The translations under genes and the position numbers were made by a program. A stretch of 64,000 nucleotides of DNA, taken from Trichuris trichiura (Eukaryota > Nematoda > Enoplea > Trichinellida > Trichuridae). The stretch spans positions 1,364,001 through 1,428,000 of the forward strand of contig JBAJFE010000047.1 in assembly GCA_037903355.1 (NCBI GenBank). Direction: 5' to 3'. Of this stretch, positions 31,291 to 46,961 are shown one piece after another. The notes beneath the pieces are model-generated. The model did no database searches. It saw nothing but the letters and a program-made list of their open reading frames with translations, and was not told the DNA's origin. The first letter of the stretch is position 1, and each line of letters begins with the position of its first letter.

Positions 31291-31905
31291 GACAAAGCCG
31301 TTCCTTTATAAGAGGCGCGTTTCCATCTTGCTTTCTCGCCATCCAATGCCACGCTGTAACTTGTCGAGGCAGCGAAAAATGCAGGTTTCCTTAGCAGAGC
31401 CGTGACGTCACCATGAACCCACGTTATGAAAATCTTCGCTTGTCTTTTGGACTAGCAAATCTTTCACCCCAAACGAATTTACTTGTATAGGAATGAAACC
31501 GCTCTTCCAAGATACGTAAAAGGTAACATAAGCCCATCCATAAGGAAAAATTTTACTTTGCATGTCACAACAAAGCGTTTTATTAAAAGTTTTCAAAAAC
31601 AACGAAAGCGATATTTTCTTTCTTCTTTCCGCGTAAGACAGGCGTCCCGAACGGTTCCGTCGCTCTGAACCGCAATGCTAAGAGGCAGTGTTGCGCTATC
31701 ATGTTTCTTCATGTTCATTTTGTATAGCTTAACTTCATTGGCGCCGCCTTATCCAGCGCGTTACGCCATAGCACAACGGTCGTTCCAACCCAGTGTTCAA
31801 CGCACCAAATTTACGTAACGCTGTTTCCACTGAGATGAGCAGACGAAGACGGATATAGCCCTTCGTAGAAGGCATCACTGTCGATCAGTATTGGTGACGA
31901 TATGC
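31290..31905. repeat. PLE-C-like repeat, fragment 1
   Basis: Similar over about 600 bp to 33285-33900, for example GCGAAAAATGCAGGTTTCC, CGGTCGTTCCAACCCAGTG and GATCAGTATTGGTGACGAT. Degenerate and non-coding. Confidence 0.7.
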
Positions 31906-32940
31906 TGCTCTTCGGTCGACGGCGAAAAATCTGGGACTCTTGGACAATTTGCCGCGTTTCGGGTTGAAACTGACGGCGGAATCCGTCGGATATCTCTTGA
32001 AAAGTAATTTCTCCGTGCGTGCCTAGAAAATCACAAGGGATATTGATAAGATTATCGTAAGCTACACGACTTTTGAAAGTTAAATGGTCGTGTTTTAGAC
32101 CAAAGCAAAGTAAAAAAAAGTCAGTAAGCCTTGCGGCGACGCCAAGTTGACTACTTAAACTGGCGATGAATAGTTTTCATGTGACTTCCTGAACCTCTCG
32201 CAAAATTATTTTCTTTTCGGCATACGGAAATATAGGATTTTTAAAACGGGACTTTCCTTGTGGCTGTTCTCTATTTGCCTTATAAGCTGCGCAACCGAGC
32301 CATGTGACGTTGACACGTGTGGAACGCGTTTTGTAGACGTGGGTTAGCTTAGGGATTTAGGAGAACAAAAGTAGAGCTCACTTGTAAATTAATGAGCATT
32401 GTTCTCCGTAGCTTAAATCCCTACGAAATGAGAAAAAATGACGCTTACGAAGAACGCGGCTTGCTAATCAAAACTGTTGGCAAATGATACTACGAAAGGA
32501 TAAAACGGCCGACTTACCAGCACGGAGGCTATTTGTCTCGTTGACGCCTAGATCATTCTTTATACAGCCCGTACACAAGCTGTACACACACGAATGGATC
32601 CAAAGCGTCGCAATGATAAATCCCGGAGAGGCACCACCAACTAATACAGTAAATTGACCCGCAGGTTAGCTAGCTTACGGCTGCATCAATTTGCCGCGTT
32701 AGAATGCTCACACATTCACAACTAAAGACAGTAACATATTATTTGCGTAACTAAAAATTAAAGCCGATTTTTTTTGTAGCACAGCTTCAGTCCTATCAAT
32801 TTTTCGTTGACATTTTGTCGTCACCTTTTCCTCGTCATTAATTCGGTTGATTCGATTATTTCCTAATCTCTGCCAATCTCGTCGATTTACAAGCTTGTTA
32901 AACTTCAGAAATAGACTGTTATTTTCACGTCCGAGTCCAC
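31906..32940. other. Spacer between PLE-C fragments
   Basis: No gene or repeat partner recognised. Confidence 0.4.
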
Positions 32941-33900
32941 GTAGTTGAACCGCCGACAACTTTACGTTACGTTGCGTTTTCTATGAATTCTTCCAAAGCA
33001 TTTCCGTTTTTCATGATCTAGTCAGCGTATGTAATTAAACGAAACAAATGCAGACTCGATGGACTCGTGGTCGACTGTTAGGTAAAAGTTGGAAAGAAAC
33101 TAACCTGAGAATCAGTTGCCTAACGACTTTTTTCCTAATAATCAATCATCCATCGTTGGTATAGCGGTTATTTTATTTAATTACGTATACCCATTACACG
33201 AACAAAACTGAAAAACGTAGTGGACGGATGCTCATGCAACAAAGTACTGCTTGCTGTTACGAAGCATCCTGCTTTAAGAAATTGACAAAACTGTTCCTCT
33301 TTGAAAAGCTCGTTTGCATCTTGTTTTCCACCATCCATTGTCACTTTGTCATATTTTGAGATCGCGAAAAATGCAGGTTTCCCTAGCAGCGCCGTGTCGT
33401 AACGATGAACCGGCGTTACGAAAATCTTCAATCGTCTTTTGGTCTAGCAAATTTTTCACCCCAAACGAACTTCCTTCTATAGGAATGAAACTGCTAATCG
33501 ACGATGCGTAAAACTTAACATGAGTCCATCTATAACGCAAAAAAATTAACTTTCCGCGGGATAACAGCGTTTTATTAAAACTTATTAAAAACAACCAAGC
33601 GAATTTTTCTTTCTTCACTCCGCGAAATACACCGGTCCGGAATAGTTCTGTCGCTCTGAACAGCAACGCTAAGACACAATGTCGCGCGGACATGTTTCTT
33701 CAACTTTATTTCTTACAGCTTAACTTCATTGGCGCTAACAGACTCAGTTTTATTAACGCGTTACGCCATAGCACAACGGTCGTTCCAACCCAGTGTTCAA
33801 CGCACCAAAGCTACGTAACGCTCTTTCCACTGAGGTGAGTTGACGAACACGGATACAACGTTTCGTCGAGGGTGTCACTGCCGATCAGTATTGGTGACGA
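32941..33900 (+). mobile_element. PLE-C-like degenerate element
   Basis: Includes a CATCCATCGTTGGTATAGCG block that matches the CATCCATCCGTTGGTAGAGC block of families A and B. At 33253-33282 it has codons AVTKHPALRN, the same N-terminal signature as PVTKHPVFKN (family A) and PVKRHPVFRK (family B). The downstream part matches fragment 1. The frame closes soon after, so it is a remnant. Confidence 0.6.
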
Positions 33901-33904
33901 TGTG

Positions 33905-34230
33905 ATGGACAACTTTACGTTACGCTGCGTTTCCTATGAATTCTTCCAAAGTATTTCCGGTTTATCATGGTGTAGTCAGCATATGTAATTAAACGAAACA
34001 AATGCTACATCGATGGACCTGTGGTCGACTGTTAGGTAAAATTTAGAGTTAAACTAACTTGAGCATCAGTTGCCTCGAGAATTTTTTCGTAATCATCCCT
34101 CGTTGGTATAGCGATTATTTTATTCAATTACGCATACCCATTACATGAAGAAAAATGAAATACGTCGCGGTGGGGTGATCATGCAACAAAGTACTGCTGG
34201 CTGTTACAATGCATTCTGCGTGAAGAAATA
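33905..34230 (+). mobile_element. PLE-C-like degenerate element, second direct copy
   Basis: Direct repeat of 32956-33275 about 950 bp downstream: ACAACTTTACGTTACG, TTCCTATGAATTCTTCC-like segment, GTGGTCGACTGTTAGGTAAA, CGTTGGTATAGCG, GCAACAAAGTACTGCT. The KHP signature is altered (TGCATTCTGC). Confidence 0.6.
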
Positions 34231-34717
34231 CGTCTCTTTGCAATCTCTGCGCCTTGCAAAGCAACGCGGTTACATCAACCGTTGTATAGGGGTTAAGGCT
34301 TATCGCTGACGACAGAACCAGTTGAATACCCGAAAGCTTCGATCGTTCGGATCGTTTACGTTTTTTAATATGCAACGGAATCAAGTCGCTTTTTTCTTTT
34401 GTGAAAACCAGCTGACCCGTTATCGGACAATTAGTCTTTAAAATAAAATTCTAACTATTTCAAAAACATGAAATCAGAGCATATGGGTATAACTATTGCT
34501 TCTGCTGCTGCTAATCGTTCACAGCGATTGTCCTATTGCTTTCAGCTTGTTTGTCCAAAATCAATTCAACTGGGATAACTGCGTGGCTTTTGCTGCTTGT
34601 TTTTCTTTGTGCTGAAGTTTAGTCCTTTGCCCTACAGTAAGTTTTTGCCTGACTATCCTACGAGTTTACTGTACAAGAGCAGTTGAGTGGAACGATTTGA
34701 AAGATTGTTGCTTATAT

Positions 34718-38969
<4,252 letters not shown>

Positions 38970-39250
38970 AAAAGCGAAGGGCGCCAATTCGGCGGCGCGT
39001 CATTTCACCAATCTTTTGCCACCATATATAGTATCTACGATTACCGTAGGTATACCACTATGTTTAGAGGACTGTTTTCAACGCGCGTCTGTGCGTGACA
39101 ATTGTTTCTTTTTTATTTCCAGTAAATTCCCTTGTACAGTAATCGATTAGTAGCGGCAGTGTACATTTTCAAATGAAGTCAACGGTTCGCATTTTTCTTT
39201 TAGTTATGTTCAAGTTCGCTGCGTAAACGTTGAGCCTTTTCGTTAACGAC
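38970..39250. other. 3' flank of PRPF4B
   Basis: Short intergenic stretch with no features beyond T-rich 3' UTR-like sequence. Confidence 0.4.
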
Positions 39251-39251
39251 A

Positions 39252-40029
39252 ATGCGCGCGTACGAATGGAGAAAGCTACGAAACACCTTTCGTACGCAAC
39301 TGCGGCGAATTTGCTTCAAACGCCTAAGATTAACGGTTCTTCCAGTTCGTAGTCCCTTCTTTGTCGAAGGGTTATTTAGCCGACCATTGAAAGCTTGCTT
39401 AGTTCAATTATTTTCATTTAGGAAGACAGGCAGTGTGCCATATGTGAAAAGCTACATCGAGAGCCAGTCGAAACGATGGTATGTTTGTCTCATCAAACCG
39501 CGCGAATTCAAATGATATCGAGCAGATACGTGTCTATTCCTTCCCGAAGGGAATCGATGAAGATTTGAATAATGCATTTGCATATCTTCGTTCAGGCGGA
39601 CTTCTGTTGAGCTATCAATGATGAATAACAAAGTTTCCACTACTAATCAGGTTACTCATTGGAAGCGCTGCTGTAGTCATATGGCAAAGGTATTGGCTTC
39701 TTTTTTTTTCAGTCCATTCTATATAGCATATTTGTTGGGTAAGATCTTTCGTACTATCGCGCACTTGTCTTTTCGCGGGAAACGACAAATGCGGAAAGCG
39801 TCTTCCGATACTGCGCTTTCTGTTGAAGAAATGCAACAACGTCGCGGAAATGGTAGTAACCTGTTCTAAAAGCCTTAACGCGCAGTTGCCGCATGTTTTG
39901 AACCAACTATTCGACGCACTGCTATTAGAGAAGTATGCGAAGTTTGAAGGCGCAAGTTTGGAAAGCATTTTGGCCAATCGTGCGCTGGGGAGCACGCGTT
40001 CCCAAAATACGAAACGTTTGTTTTCTTGA
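39252..40029 (+). CDS. Possible small multi-exon gene (unresolved)
   Basis: Several exon-like pieces on the plus strand. (1) ATG at 39252, MRAYEWRKLRNTFRTQLRR. (2) 39422-39477 between TTTAG and GTATGT, reading EDRQCAICEKLHREPVETM, which has the first CxxC and spacing of a RING or similar zinc finger. (3) After an acceptor near 39523, IRVYSFPKGIDEDLNNAFAY then LRSGGLLLSYQ. (4) 39790-40029, LNAQLPHVLNQLFDALLLEK then YAKFEGASLESILANRALGS. I could not join them in one frame, and the rest of a zinc finger was not found. Could be a divergent gene, a pseudogene or chance. Confidence 0.25.
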
Positions 40030-40706
40030 CGCGTAAAATACAAAGAAAGTGTATGGTTTTCGGAAAATGACCATTTTCGGGATTCGTCGGAAGAAAAGGC
40101 ATTAAAATAAGCGTGGTTGAATGGAACGAATTGACTACTACTTTTTGTCGTTACGAAGCAATTACCCGCAGCGTGTTAAAGAAAATGCTGTTGCGGTGCT
40201 GGATACATCCCTGAAGCAGAAACTTACGATGAACAACTCTAACTTTTAATCTTAGCACTGCCGGTAGGTAGTTCGCTACTTAGAATGGATATTTAAGCCT
40301 TGCATTCCTCACCCACTGTTCACCTGTTTTTGTGTGAGAAGTCTTCATCTTCTTTTTCGTTCCGATTTCTTGGTTATTTACCCAAGAAGGTATAAGCCTC
40401 TCGATGATGGTCGAAGAAATCATTGTTTCTCGAAAAGACGTCACACTTTTACTGTTTGTTGAAAGGGCATAAATTTGCATAACAAAAATCCAGAACCCGA
40501 AAGCGTTGGCAAGGATGAAAAGTAGATTTGAACAAAGTGCTCTCACTGACCGAGTTTATGGTTGGTAAGGAGGTGCCTATTTAAAAAGTTAGTTTAAAGT
40601 TGTTGGGAATGGTTAGCCGATGACTTCTATTAAACCGGCACATCCAGACGACCTACGGCCGTAGTGTCCGTATGCTGTGGAGCAATAAGGTTTAGTGAAT
40701 TGAACC
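40030..40706. other. Intergenic, no gene recognised
   Basis: The ORF at 40280-40546 (minus) has one hydrophobic stretch but no ATG start and no family. Confidence 0.4.
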
Positions 40707-41237
40707 ATGTGGCCGGTTGAATGGAAGGACTTCGAGGATCAGCGTACGTCGTCGTCGAAGAAGAAAAGGAGGTCTTCGAGAAGACGTTCCGTGATCCAAG
40801 GTAATCTGGACGTACTTGCCGGCGTGGCTGATTTTCAGGAGAGCATTACTTTGCCTTCAATTACATACGCAACTGATCCCACTGGTTCCGATTCACTTAG
40901 TGGTAAAAAGAAGAAAAAGAAAAGTAAAAAAAGTAAAGATAAAAAAAAGAAAGACATTAGATTACGTCGACAGTCTGTCGAAGAAGGCAATATAAGCGTT
41001 CTTATTGGTAATCCGAAATTCACAGCTCTTCATGCTGGAATGGATAGCGATTTGGCTTGCCGTATTGAAAAGATGGATAGTAAAAAGCGTAAGCAGAAGG
41101 CTATCGATAGCGAACAGATTAGTTGGTGGAATCGTCCCAAAGGCAGACTGGCATTGGTCATAACCTTATGTCTGCTCGTTGGTATTGCTACTGCATTGGC
41201 AGTTGGATTTATTCTTAACCATACCTTACAGCTTTAA
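40707..41237 (+). CDS. Lys-rich tail-anchored membrane protein (unknown)
   Basis: 176 aa, one exon, from ATG (MWPVEWKDFEDQRTSSSKKK). The cytosolic part is basic, with two Lys clusters (KKKRRSSRRRS; KKKKKKSKKSKDKKKKD). Each is followed by the same motif: RRRSVIQGNLDVLAG (about residues 24-38) and RLRRQSVEEGNISVLIG (about 83-99), that is RRxSVxxGNxxVLxG, where the Ser sits in a basophilic kinase site. A single hydrophobic helix, LALVITLCLLVGIATALAVG, lies 9 residues from the C terminus, so a tail-anchored or type II topology is expected, with most of the chain in the cytosol. No family recognised. Confidence 0.6.
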   Translation: MWPVEWKDFEDQRTSSSKKKRRSSRRRSVIQGNLDVLAGVADFQESITLPSITYATDPTGSDSLSGKKKKKKSKKSKDKKKKDIRLRRQSVEEGNISVLIGNPKFTALHAGMDSDLACRIEKMDSKKRKQKAIDSEQISWWNRPKGRLALVITLCLLVGIATALAVGFILNHTLQL

Positions 41238-43566
41238 AATTTTTAACCTTATATAGTCACTTTTAATATTTTACTGCTCTGTCGGTATCTCATTACGCCG
41301 TGAGTCATAAACATTATATGCACATTGTCTAGCGGCTACACGAAGACGAGATACATTGAAGAGCCTATCCTGAAGCGCCAATGTTTTGATTCTATACTGA
41401 TTAAGGCTGGCATAGCTTTTAGGCATTATGTTTAAACGCCATTCTTTCTGTAGGAAAGGTTATGCCGCTTAAGTTTAAAAATAGCTTAAGACCAATAGCA
41501 TTGTAGTTTTCATCGCTAGTCTTGTGTTATCAGCGGATTTTGAAAACAGTTTCTTCTGCTAATTCTTGTTGGATACCGTAGTGTATGCATTGTCTACGTC
41601 CGCCGGTCGGGTTTCGCTTGAAGATTGAGAAAACCGCCCACATTGTTCAATGCCAGTTGTATTTATCTTATTATTATTAATAATTAATAATCCTGTTGAT
41701 GATGTTAGTCCGCGTATAGCTGTTCTGAACCTGAAGGCTACGGTTGTTTATTTTGTTTTTCTTGAAGAAAGCTGTTTCCTTACTTGTCTATTCCTCTGTC
41801 CACGTTTGGGAACATTTTTCAGAATAGACAAACTCTTTCCTTGCATTCAACGAAGGAAAATCCTATCTTCACTGAATAACATTGCGTTTATGCTGTCATT
41901 CCAAGTTATATTTGATTAATGCTTCAACTCGCTGACGAAAATAAGAACTTATTTAACTCAGAGTCCATCGTCGAGTTTGTTATGCCCGCAGTGGCGAAGG
42001 AATATTGAAAGTGAGTACACATAGCGCGCGAGTAATTTTTGCCTGCTGAACCACTATAAACGACTTTATTGCTGTAAGAATTTGTAGCTGCATGCCGATG
42101 TGGAGGATATAAACTCGCCGAAAACGATAGCAGTTTGCTTTTCTTAAAAACTGTTTTGCTTATGAAGTTTTCCCGCGCTTACGGACGCCACTTTCGTTCG
42201 TAGTTTGAGAAAGAGAAGAAAAACCTGAACAAGCAGCTCAGATTTAGCTGACTGCAAAGACGAACGCTTTGCCAGTTGGAGACATTTAAAATTCAATTGT
42301 TGATCAAAGGCAGAGTGGTGCAGACTATGTCTTTATCCAGTAACTAATCGTCGTTAAACGAAGGCTATGCCTTTCGAGATTCTGTAAATGTTTAAAGTAC
42401 GGTTCTTGAATTTTGTTTTCCAGTGACAGGCAAACGACGTACTGTAGCTGACAAAATGCAGGTTCCTTTCTGAAAATGCTGGCTGTCCTATTCTGCTTTT
42501 ATTTTTGGCAAGCATAGCGACGATTTTTTTTCTTCCCGGCGAGGAAAATAGAAGCTCTATGTTGACGCTTAGCCTTTGGTAAAGGAAAAGTAGGAAAGCC
42601 AGCATTTTGCGGAAAATGTGCCTGCATTTATTCGGCTGCGGTAGGTTGTTTAAGGGCTCCGGAAAAGGAAAGCCAAATTTTGATTTTTTGTGCCCGCAGT
42701 TTGAATCAACTTGGGCGAACTACAATTATGCTGCGGGTTCCACAAGTCCGTAAATGCATAAGTTGTAAAGAAAAATATTATTCACGAGGTGCTATTCATT
42801 TTAGCGCGTTTCTAGCGTGAAGCTGTACTTTCAAAAACGTCATTTCTTCTAACTGGCGCAGGTAGTTTCCATACTCCTTTGTTTGACGATTTTTCCGCTA
42901 TTTCAATGTGAAAGTTTCATTTGTGCTCACATAAAAAACGTTGCCAAAATGTGGGCGCCATCTCTGGCTGACCATGAGTACAATACGACGGCAAACCGTT
43001 AATAAATGAACGTCTTTTTTTTAAATGAACTGTCAGGGTCATGAAAATCCCTTCTTGTGATTATTAGGCAGATATTGCTGACGTACAGTATAAGCAATGT
43101 ACATTGCTTTTCTCTTCTGGGCAGAAAATAATTGGCGGAAGGTGGAACAAGAAAAAATGGTGGATGCGTTTGCAAGAGCTTCAAAAAAAACTGACAATAT
43201 GCTGTCGAGAAGCATCAACGAATGGTTGCCTAGATTTAATGCCTATGCTCTTTAATTAGTTTCCGCTGCGTCCTACAGAAACGCTATAGGTCAAACAGCT
43301 GTTATTCACATTTCGAAAGCAAAGCTTCTACACCTTTGACCCAAAACAACAATGAGCAAGGTTAACATTAGGTTTTGTAGGGCGCCCGAAATGATGACAT
43401 GCCATACTGGCTAACGATTCAACAGTGGTCGCCATTTTGGCTTTGACTGATAGTCGAATTGTGAAAGGCAACTTTCTTCTTACACTTTACACGGTAGACT
43501 CTATTTTATTCGTTGTCAATCAGTTACGTCCGACCTGTTTATTCATCTCTTCCTTAGCGGAGAACT
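41238..43566. other. Intergenic, no gene recognised
   Basis: AT-rich. ORFs at 41650-41919 (+), 42354-42605 (-) and 42999-43184 (-) have no family features. GAACCTGCATTT-like segments near 42460 recall the end of the MITE-like repeat. Confidence 0.4.
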
Positions 43567-44007
43567 ATGGATAAGTATAGTAGTCTTACATCTACAAGTT
43601 CTCGAAGCGGGCAATCAGAACATCCAGCAAATGATCGACAGATGTTAGGAGATTCCAGCAACGGTCAATCTGAAGTCGCTGTGAGTAATGGAGTTGCTTC
43701 TCTGCCGGAAATGATGCTCCAGAATGGTGACCATAAATCCCGAAAACGGTCGATACCGTCAACAAGCGAGCAGACAGATTCTGGGCCCGACGGAAGTAGA
43801 AGTGACGGTGGTCAGTTAACAATAGAAGCAGCAGAAAGTTCATCGTCATTGTCTCCTCCTATGTCACCACGTACAGCTGCCGCTGAACTGCGATTATTGC
43901 AAGAACTTACCGGGATGGCTGCTTTGAACGAATTCCTTAGAAACGACACAAACGTTGAAGTAACAGAAGTTGTCGTAAACGGTATCGCTGTTACTTTCGT
44001 CGAGTAA
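43567..44007 (+). CDS. Ser-rich disordered protein (unknown)
   Basis: 146 aa, one exon, from ATG in a fair context (GAACTATGGATAAG). Residues 1-105 are low-complexity and rich in Ser, Gln, Gly and Asp (SRSGQSEHPANDR, STSEQTDSGPDGSRSDGG, ESSSSLSPPMSPR). The C-terminal 40 residues look structured: AAAELRLLQELTGMAALNEF then LRNDTNVEVTEVVVNGIAVT, suggesting a helix followed by a short beta element. No membrane segment. No family recognised; codon-level openness and the ordered C terminus make it a plausible gene. Confidence 0.5.
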   Translation: MDKYSSLTSTSSRSGQSEHPANDRQMLGDSSNGQSEVAVSNGVASLPEMMLQNGDHKSRKRSIPSTSEQTDSGPDGSRSDGGQLTIEAAESSSSLSPPMSPRTAAAELRLLQELTGMAALNEFLRNDTNVEVTEVVVNGIAVTFVE

Positions 44008-44635
44008 GATTAGAAACCTTTTTACCAAACGTCCTTTAGTATGTTCTTATTTTTTTAGTTATCTCAACTATCAGTAACAACTTGGGGGCGGTCGAACTTT
44101 GATTATGACGGAAAAAAGATCACGCGTAAACAATTTCGACGTGAACAATTCTAGATTCGCGTAAGCGCGCGAAGCCCAATGGACAGTTGCAATTTTTTGA
44201 CTTCCCTAGAACGACATGGAAATGACCTTATTTACTTTTGGATCTGAGTTAAAGTAAACAAAAATTTTATGTCACTCCTTTGTAAATTGCCTGCGTTACA
44301 GTAGCTTGGACTTTTCATGCTATCTCAAGCGAAAAGTAGAGCGTTCAGCTTCGAAAACTCTTATCAGCCGTCTCTGCCAACGAACGCTTAGTACGCGCTT
44401 TGATCTGTTGAACATTTATGGTAAGTAATGCTTAGGGTCAACCACTTAAACTAGAAAATATGGATACGCATAGTATCTCGCCTATTGTCCAAAATAAATC
44501 TGGTTAGTCGAGAATGATATTAGCCGCTGGCTAAGTTTAATTTCAAGTACAAGACAATACGAGGCAATAGAAATTCCTATGGTATCATCATCTGCCTAAG
44601 CTTTCCTAACACACGGCAATTAAACTGGCCAATAA
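44008..44635. other. Intergenic, no gene recognised
   Basis: 3' flank of the Ser-rich ORF; nothing else seen. Confidence 0.4.
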
Positions 44636-44716
44636 GGTGACCACCCAAAGGACCGGATAAACTGGTCAACTTCGAAGGTGGTCACCATATAGGACTGGTC
44701 AACTTCGAAGGTTCTA
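44636..44716. repeat. Short tandem of pogo-type terminal sequence
   Basis: Two direct copies of ACTGGTCAACTTCGAAGGT (about 44660 and 44695) joined by GGTGACCACC / GGTGGTCACC inverted segments, ending AGGTTCTACTGTA, which resembles a pogo-like inverted terminus. Probably the end of a degraded DNA transposon. Confidence 0.4.
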
Positions 44717-45589
44717 CTGTATATTTCTCGTGGAATCCGCTAAACGTTGTTTACTTTATATGCAACCTGAAACTGCCAATTTTGCGTATGTAAATTTGCT
44801 AGCCAGCAACCTAAAGTGAGGCTGCAATAATTCTCTTCTTCTACGGATAGTGCCAGTTTAGAAAAGACTTATCATTCTAGCTCGTCGTATCTAATCAATG
44901 TCCCGAAAGAACAAAGCGTTGGCGTTTCACGATGGGCTTTTCAACGTATGTCGTGTTTGTAGCCGCTAGACAATGTGCTTATAATGTTTACGACTCATGG
45001 CGTAATGAGATACCGACAGAGCAGTGAAATGTTGACAATAATTATGTCGAGTTGAAAATTTTAAATATCCCATCCAATCAATTAGCAATATTGAGACTAG
45101 ACAGTGACACTTTTAACTGTTAACAAAGATAACAAAAGCAATAAACAATAATAGGCAATGACAAAAGCAGAATTAATGTCATAAGGCATCGGCTGATCAA
45201 GCGATGTATTGGAAAAGTAGTTTCCTCATTAGTGGCTGAAAACTCAAACTTTCAGTGGGTCAGCTTCGTCTTCAGCCTGATTATTATACAAAAGTTAAAG
45301 CGCTCTCGATCATTGATAAAAATAAAAAGTTAAAATGCAAAATTGCCCGAGCGTATGTGCATATTTTACTGAAAACCAATAACCATCAACAACAAAATTA
45401 GTGTACACGAATAAAATCAACGCTTTAACCGCGGAACAAAGTAACGTTAATGATGCAATTATACAGTGCGAGAAATGCAGGTACGCTGCAAGTTGGAAAA
45501 GAAGCCGTTTAAACGACGTCCGTGAATGCGTAAATCATTACGATATTTGCTAAAAGCAATTAACTAACTATGCTTACGCAAACTAACTA
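44717..45589. other. Intergenic, no gene recognised
   Basis: AT-rich, no ORF of interest. Confidence 0.4.
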
Positions 45590-46759
45590 CAGTGAAACCT
45601 CCCTAATCCGAACACGTCGGGGCTGGGGTAGTTCGGATTATAGAAGAATTCGGATTATGGAGGCGGCTTACAGTAGGCCACAGAAAAGCAGGTAATGCAA
45701 TTTTAGATGCATTTTCCTGGTGTCTACAGCGCGATGTCAGCCTCTGCAAGCGGTGAATAACTTAACGAGGACGGCGAAGTCTGTCTGATTCAGGAAAAGG
45801 GCTGACCAGCGGAAACGTGTTTCTTATATGGTGTGGACGCTATACCGCGAAGCGGCATGCGAAATAGTTCCCGTGAACCTGTTTTCCCATATTCGTAATT
45901 GCTGGCCAGTTCTGTTGAATCGAAATAAAAATTAAGTTAGCTCCCGATTAATGTGCGATTTCTAGGCCATTGTAACCTTTGTTTCCTGGGTTGCGCGACG
46001 ATGTCCATCCTTCTTTCTACCTGTGTAATATAAGTCCAAGAAGTCTAAATTTATTCTTTGTAGTCAGTTATTAGCGTCTGCTTCAACACGCTTTGACGTT
46101 TGCTAGCGGCTAAGTCACGAACGCTTTTTAAGCATAAAAGGCGCAGTCCATCGCATTCTTTCTGTTCTTCTGCCGGTCACTCCCCTCTTCAATGCTTTGA
46201 TTATCTCTACCTTCTTCTCTATCGTGAGCGTAATGTGCTCCTTTTTATACATTTGGACAACTGCAAAACCGTATAACACACCAGAACACAGTGATAATGA
46301 CTCCCGTATTGCTCTCCTTATACAAGGTCTGTTCTCGCATAATGCGGTGGTAACCCTACCTTCACATAACACGATTCTATTTTTGTCCATATCCTGCAAT
46401 TAGATTGACGGTCCTTCCGCAGCCTATTGATATACATATGACAAGCTCTATCCGATGTCAATATTGACTGTTATGTTGCATATTTCCGTTTATTTGTGGA
46501 AGCCTATGTCATGAGGTGAATTGTTGCAGCCAACCTATTGGTCCAGGTTGGCTCGCCAAAGCCGTCGCTGGACTGTGCCTATGTTAGCATATACCGAAAG
46601 GACCATTGGCTAGTTGTTTGCTGCCCATATAGCCGTTTCCGCCAAATGACTGTGCGTTTCGCACAAATAGCCTAATTATCTTTATAGTGTACTGTCGTTC
46701 TATTGTTCTCTTCCACGAATTCGGATTAGAGAGGGATTCGGATTAGGGAGGCTTCACTG
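45590..46759 (-). mobile_element. pogo/Tigger-like DNA transposon, degenerate
   Basis: 1170 bp, with terminal inverted repeats starting CAGTGAAACCTCCCTAATCC on the left and CAGTGAAGCCTCCCTAATCC (reverse complement) on the right. TA dinucleotides flank both ends, the target duplication of Tc1/mariner-pogo elements. Inside, the minus-strand ORF 46115-46399 holds HITLTIEKKVEIIKALKRG, the start of a CENP-B/pogo N-terminal DNA-binding domain. The rest of the transposase is gone, so the element is non-autonomous. Confidence 0.85.
46115..46399 (-). pseudogene. Transposase fragment (CENP-B type N-terminal helix-turn-helix)
   Basis: LTIEKKVEIIKALKRG is the first helix pair of pogo/Tigger transposases; the catalytic DDE part is absent. 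Confidence 0.7.
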
Positions 46760-46961
46760 TACTCTGTAGAATGTGTTTTAGTAGATACCCTTCAGCAATA
46801 AGCGGGCCATCTATTGGGCCGCTTTTGAGTGACGTTCATCGTTTTTAAAACTTTTCAAGAACAAAAACGTTATAGTTAATTTCTCTGACTTTTTCTCGCA
46901 ATTCATAAAAGTACAGCAGAAACCCAGTTGTCAAAATTTCACGAAGAGAACAATAGGCTTA

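Noticed and set aside
39615..40043. 142-codon minus-strand ORF
   Set aside because: No motif, no ATG-supported context, and the plus strand of the same stretch has more exon-like features.
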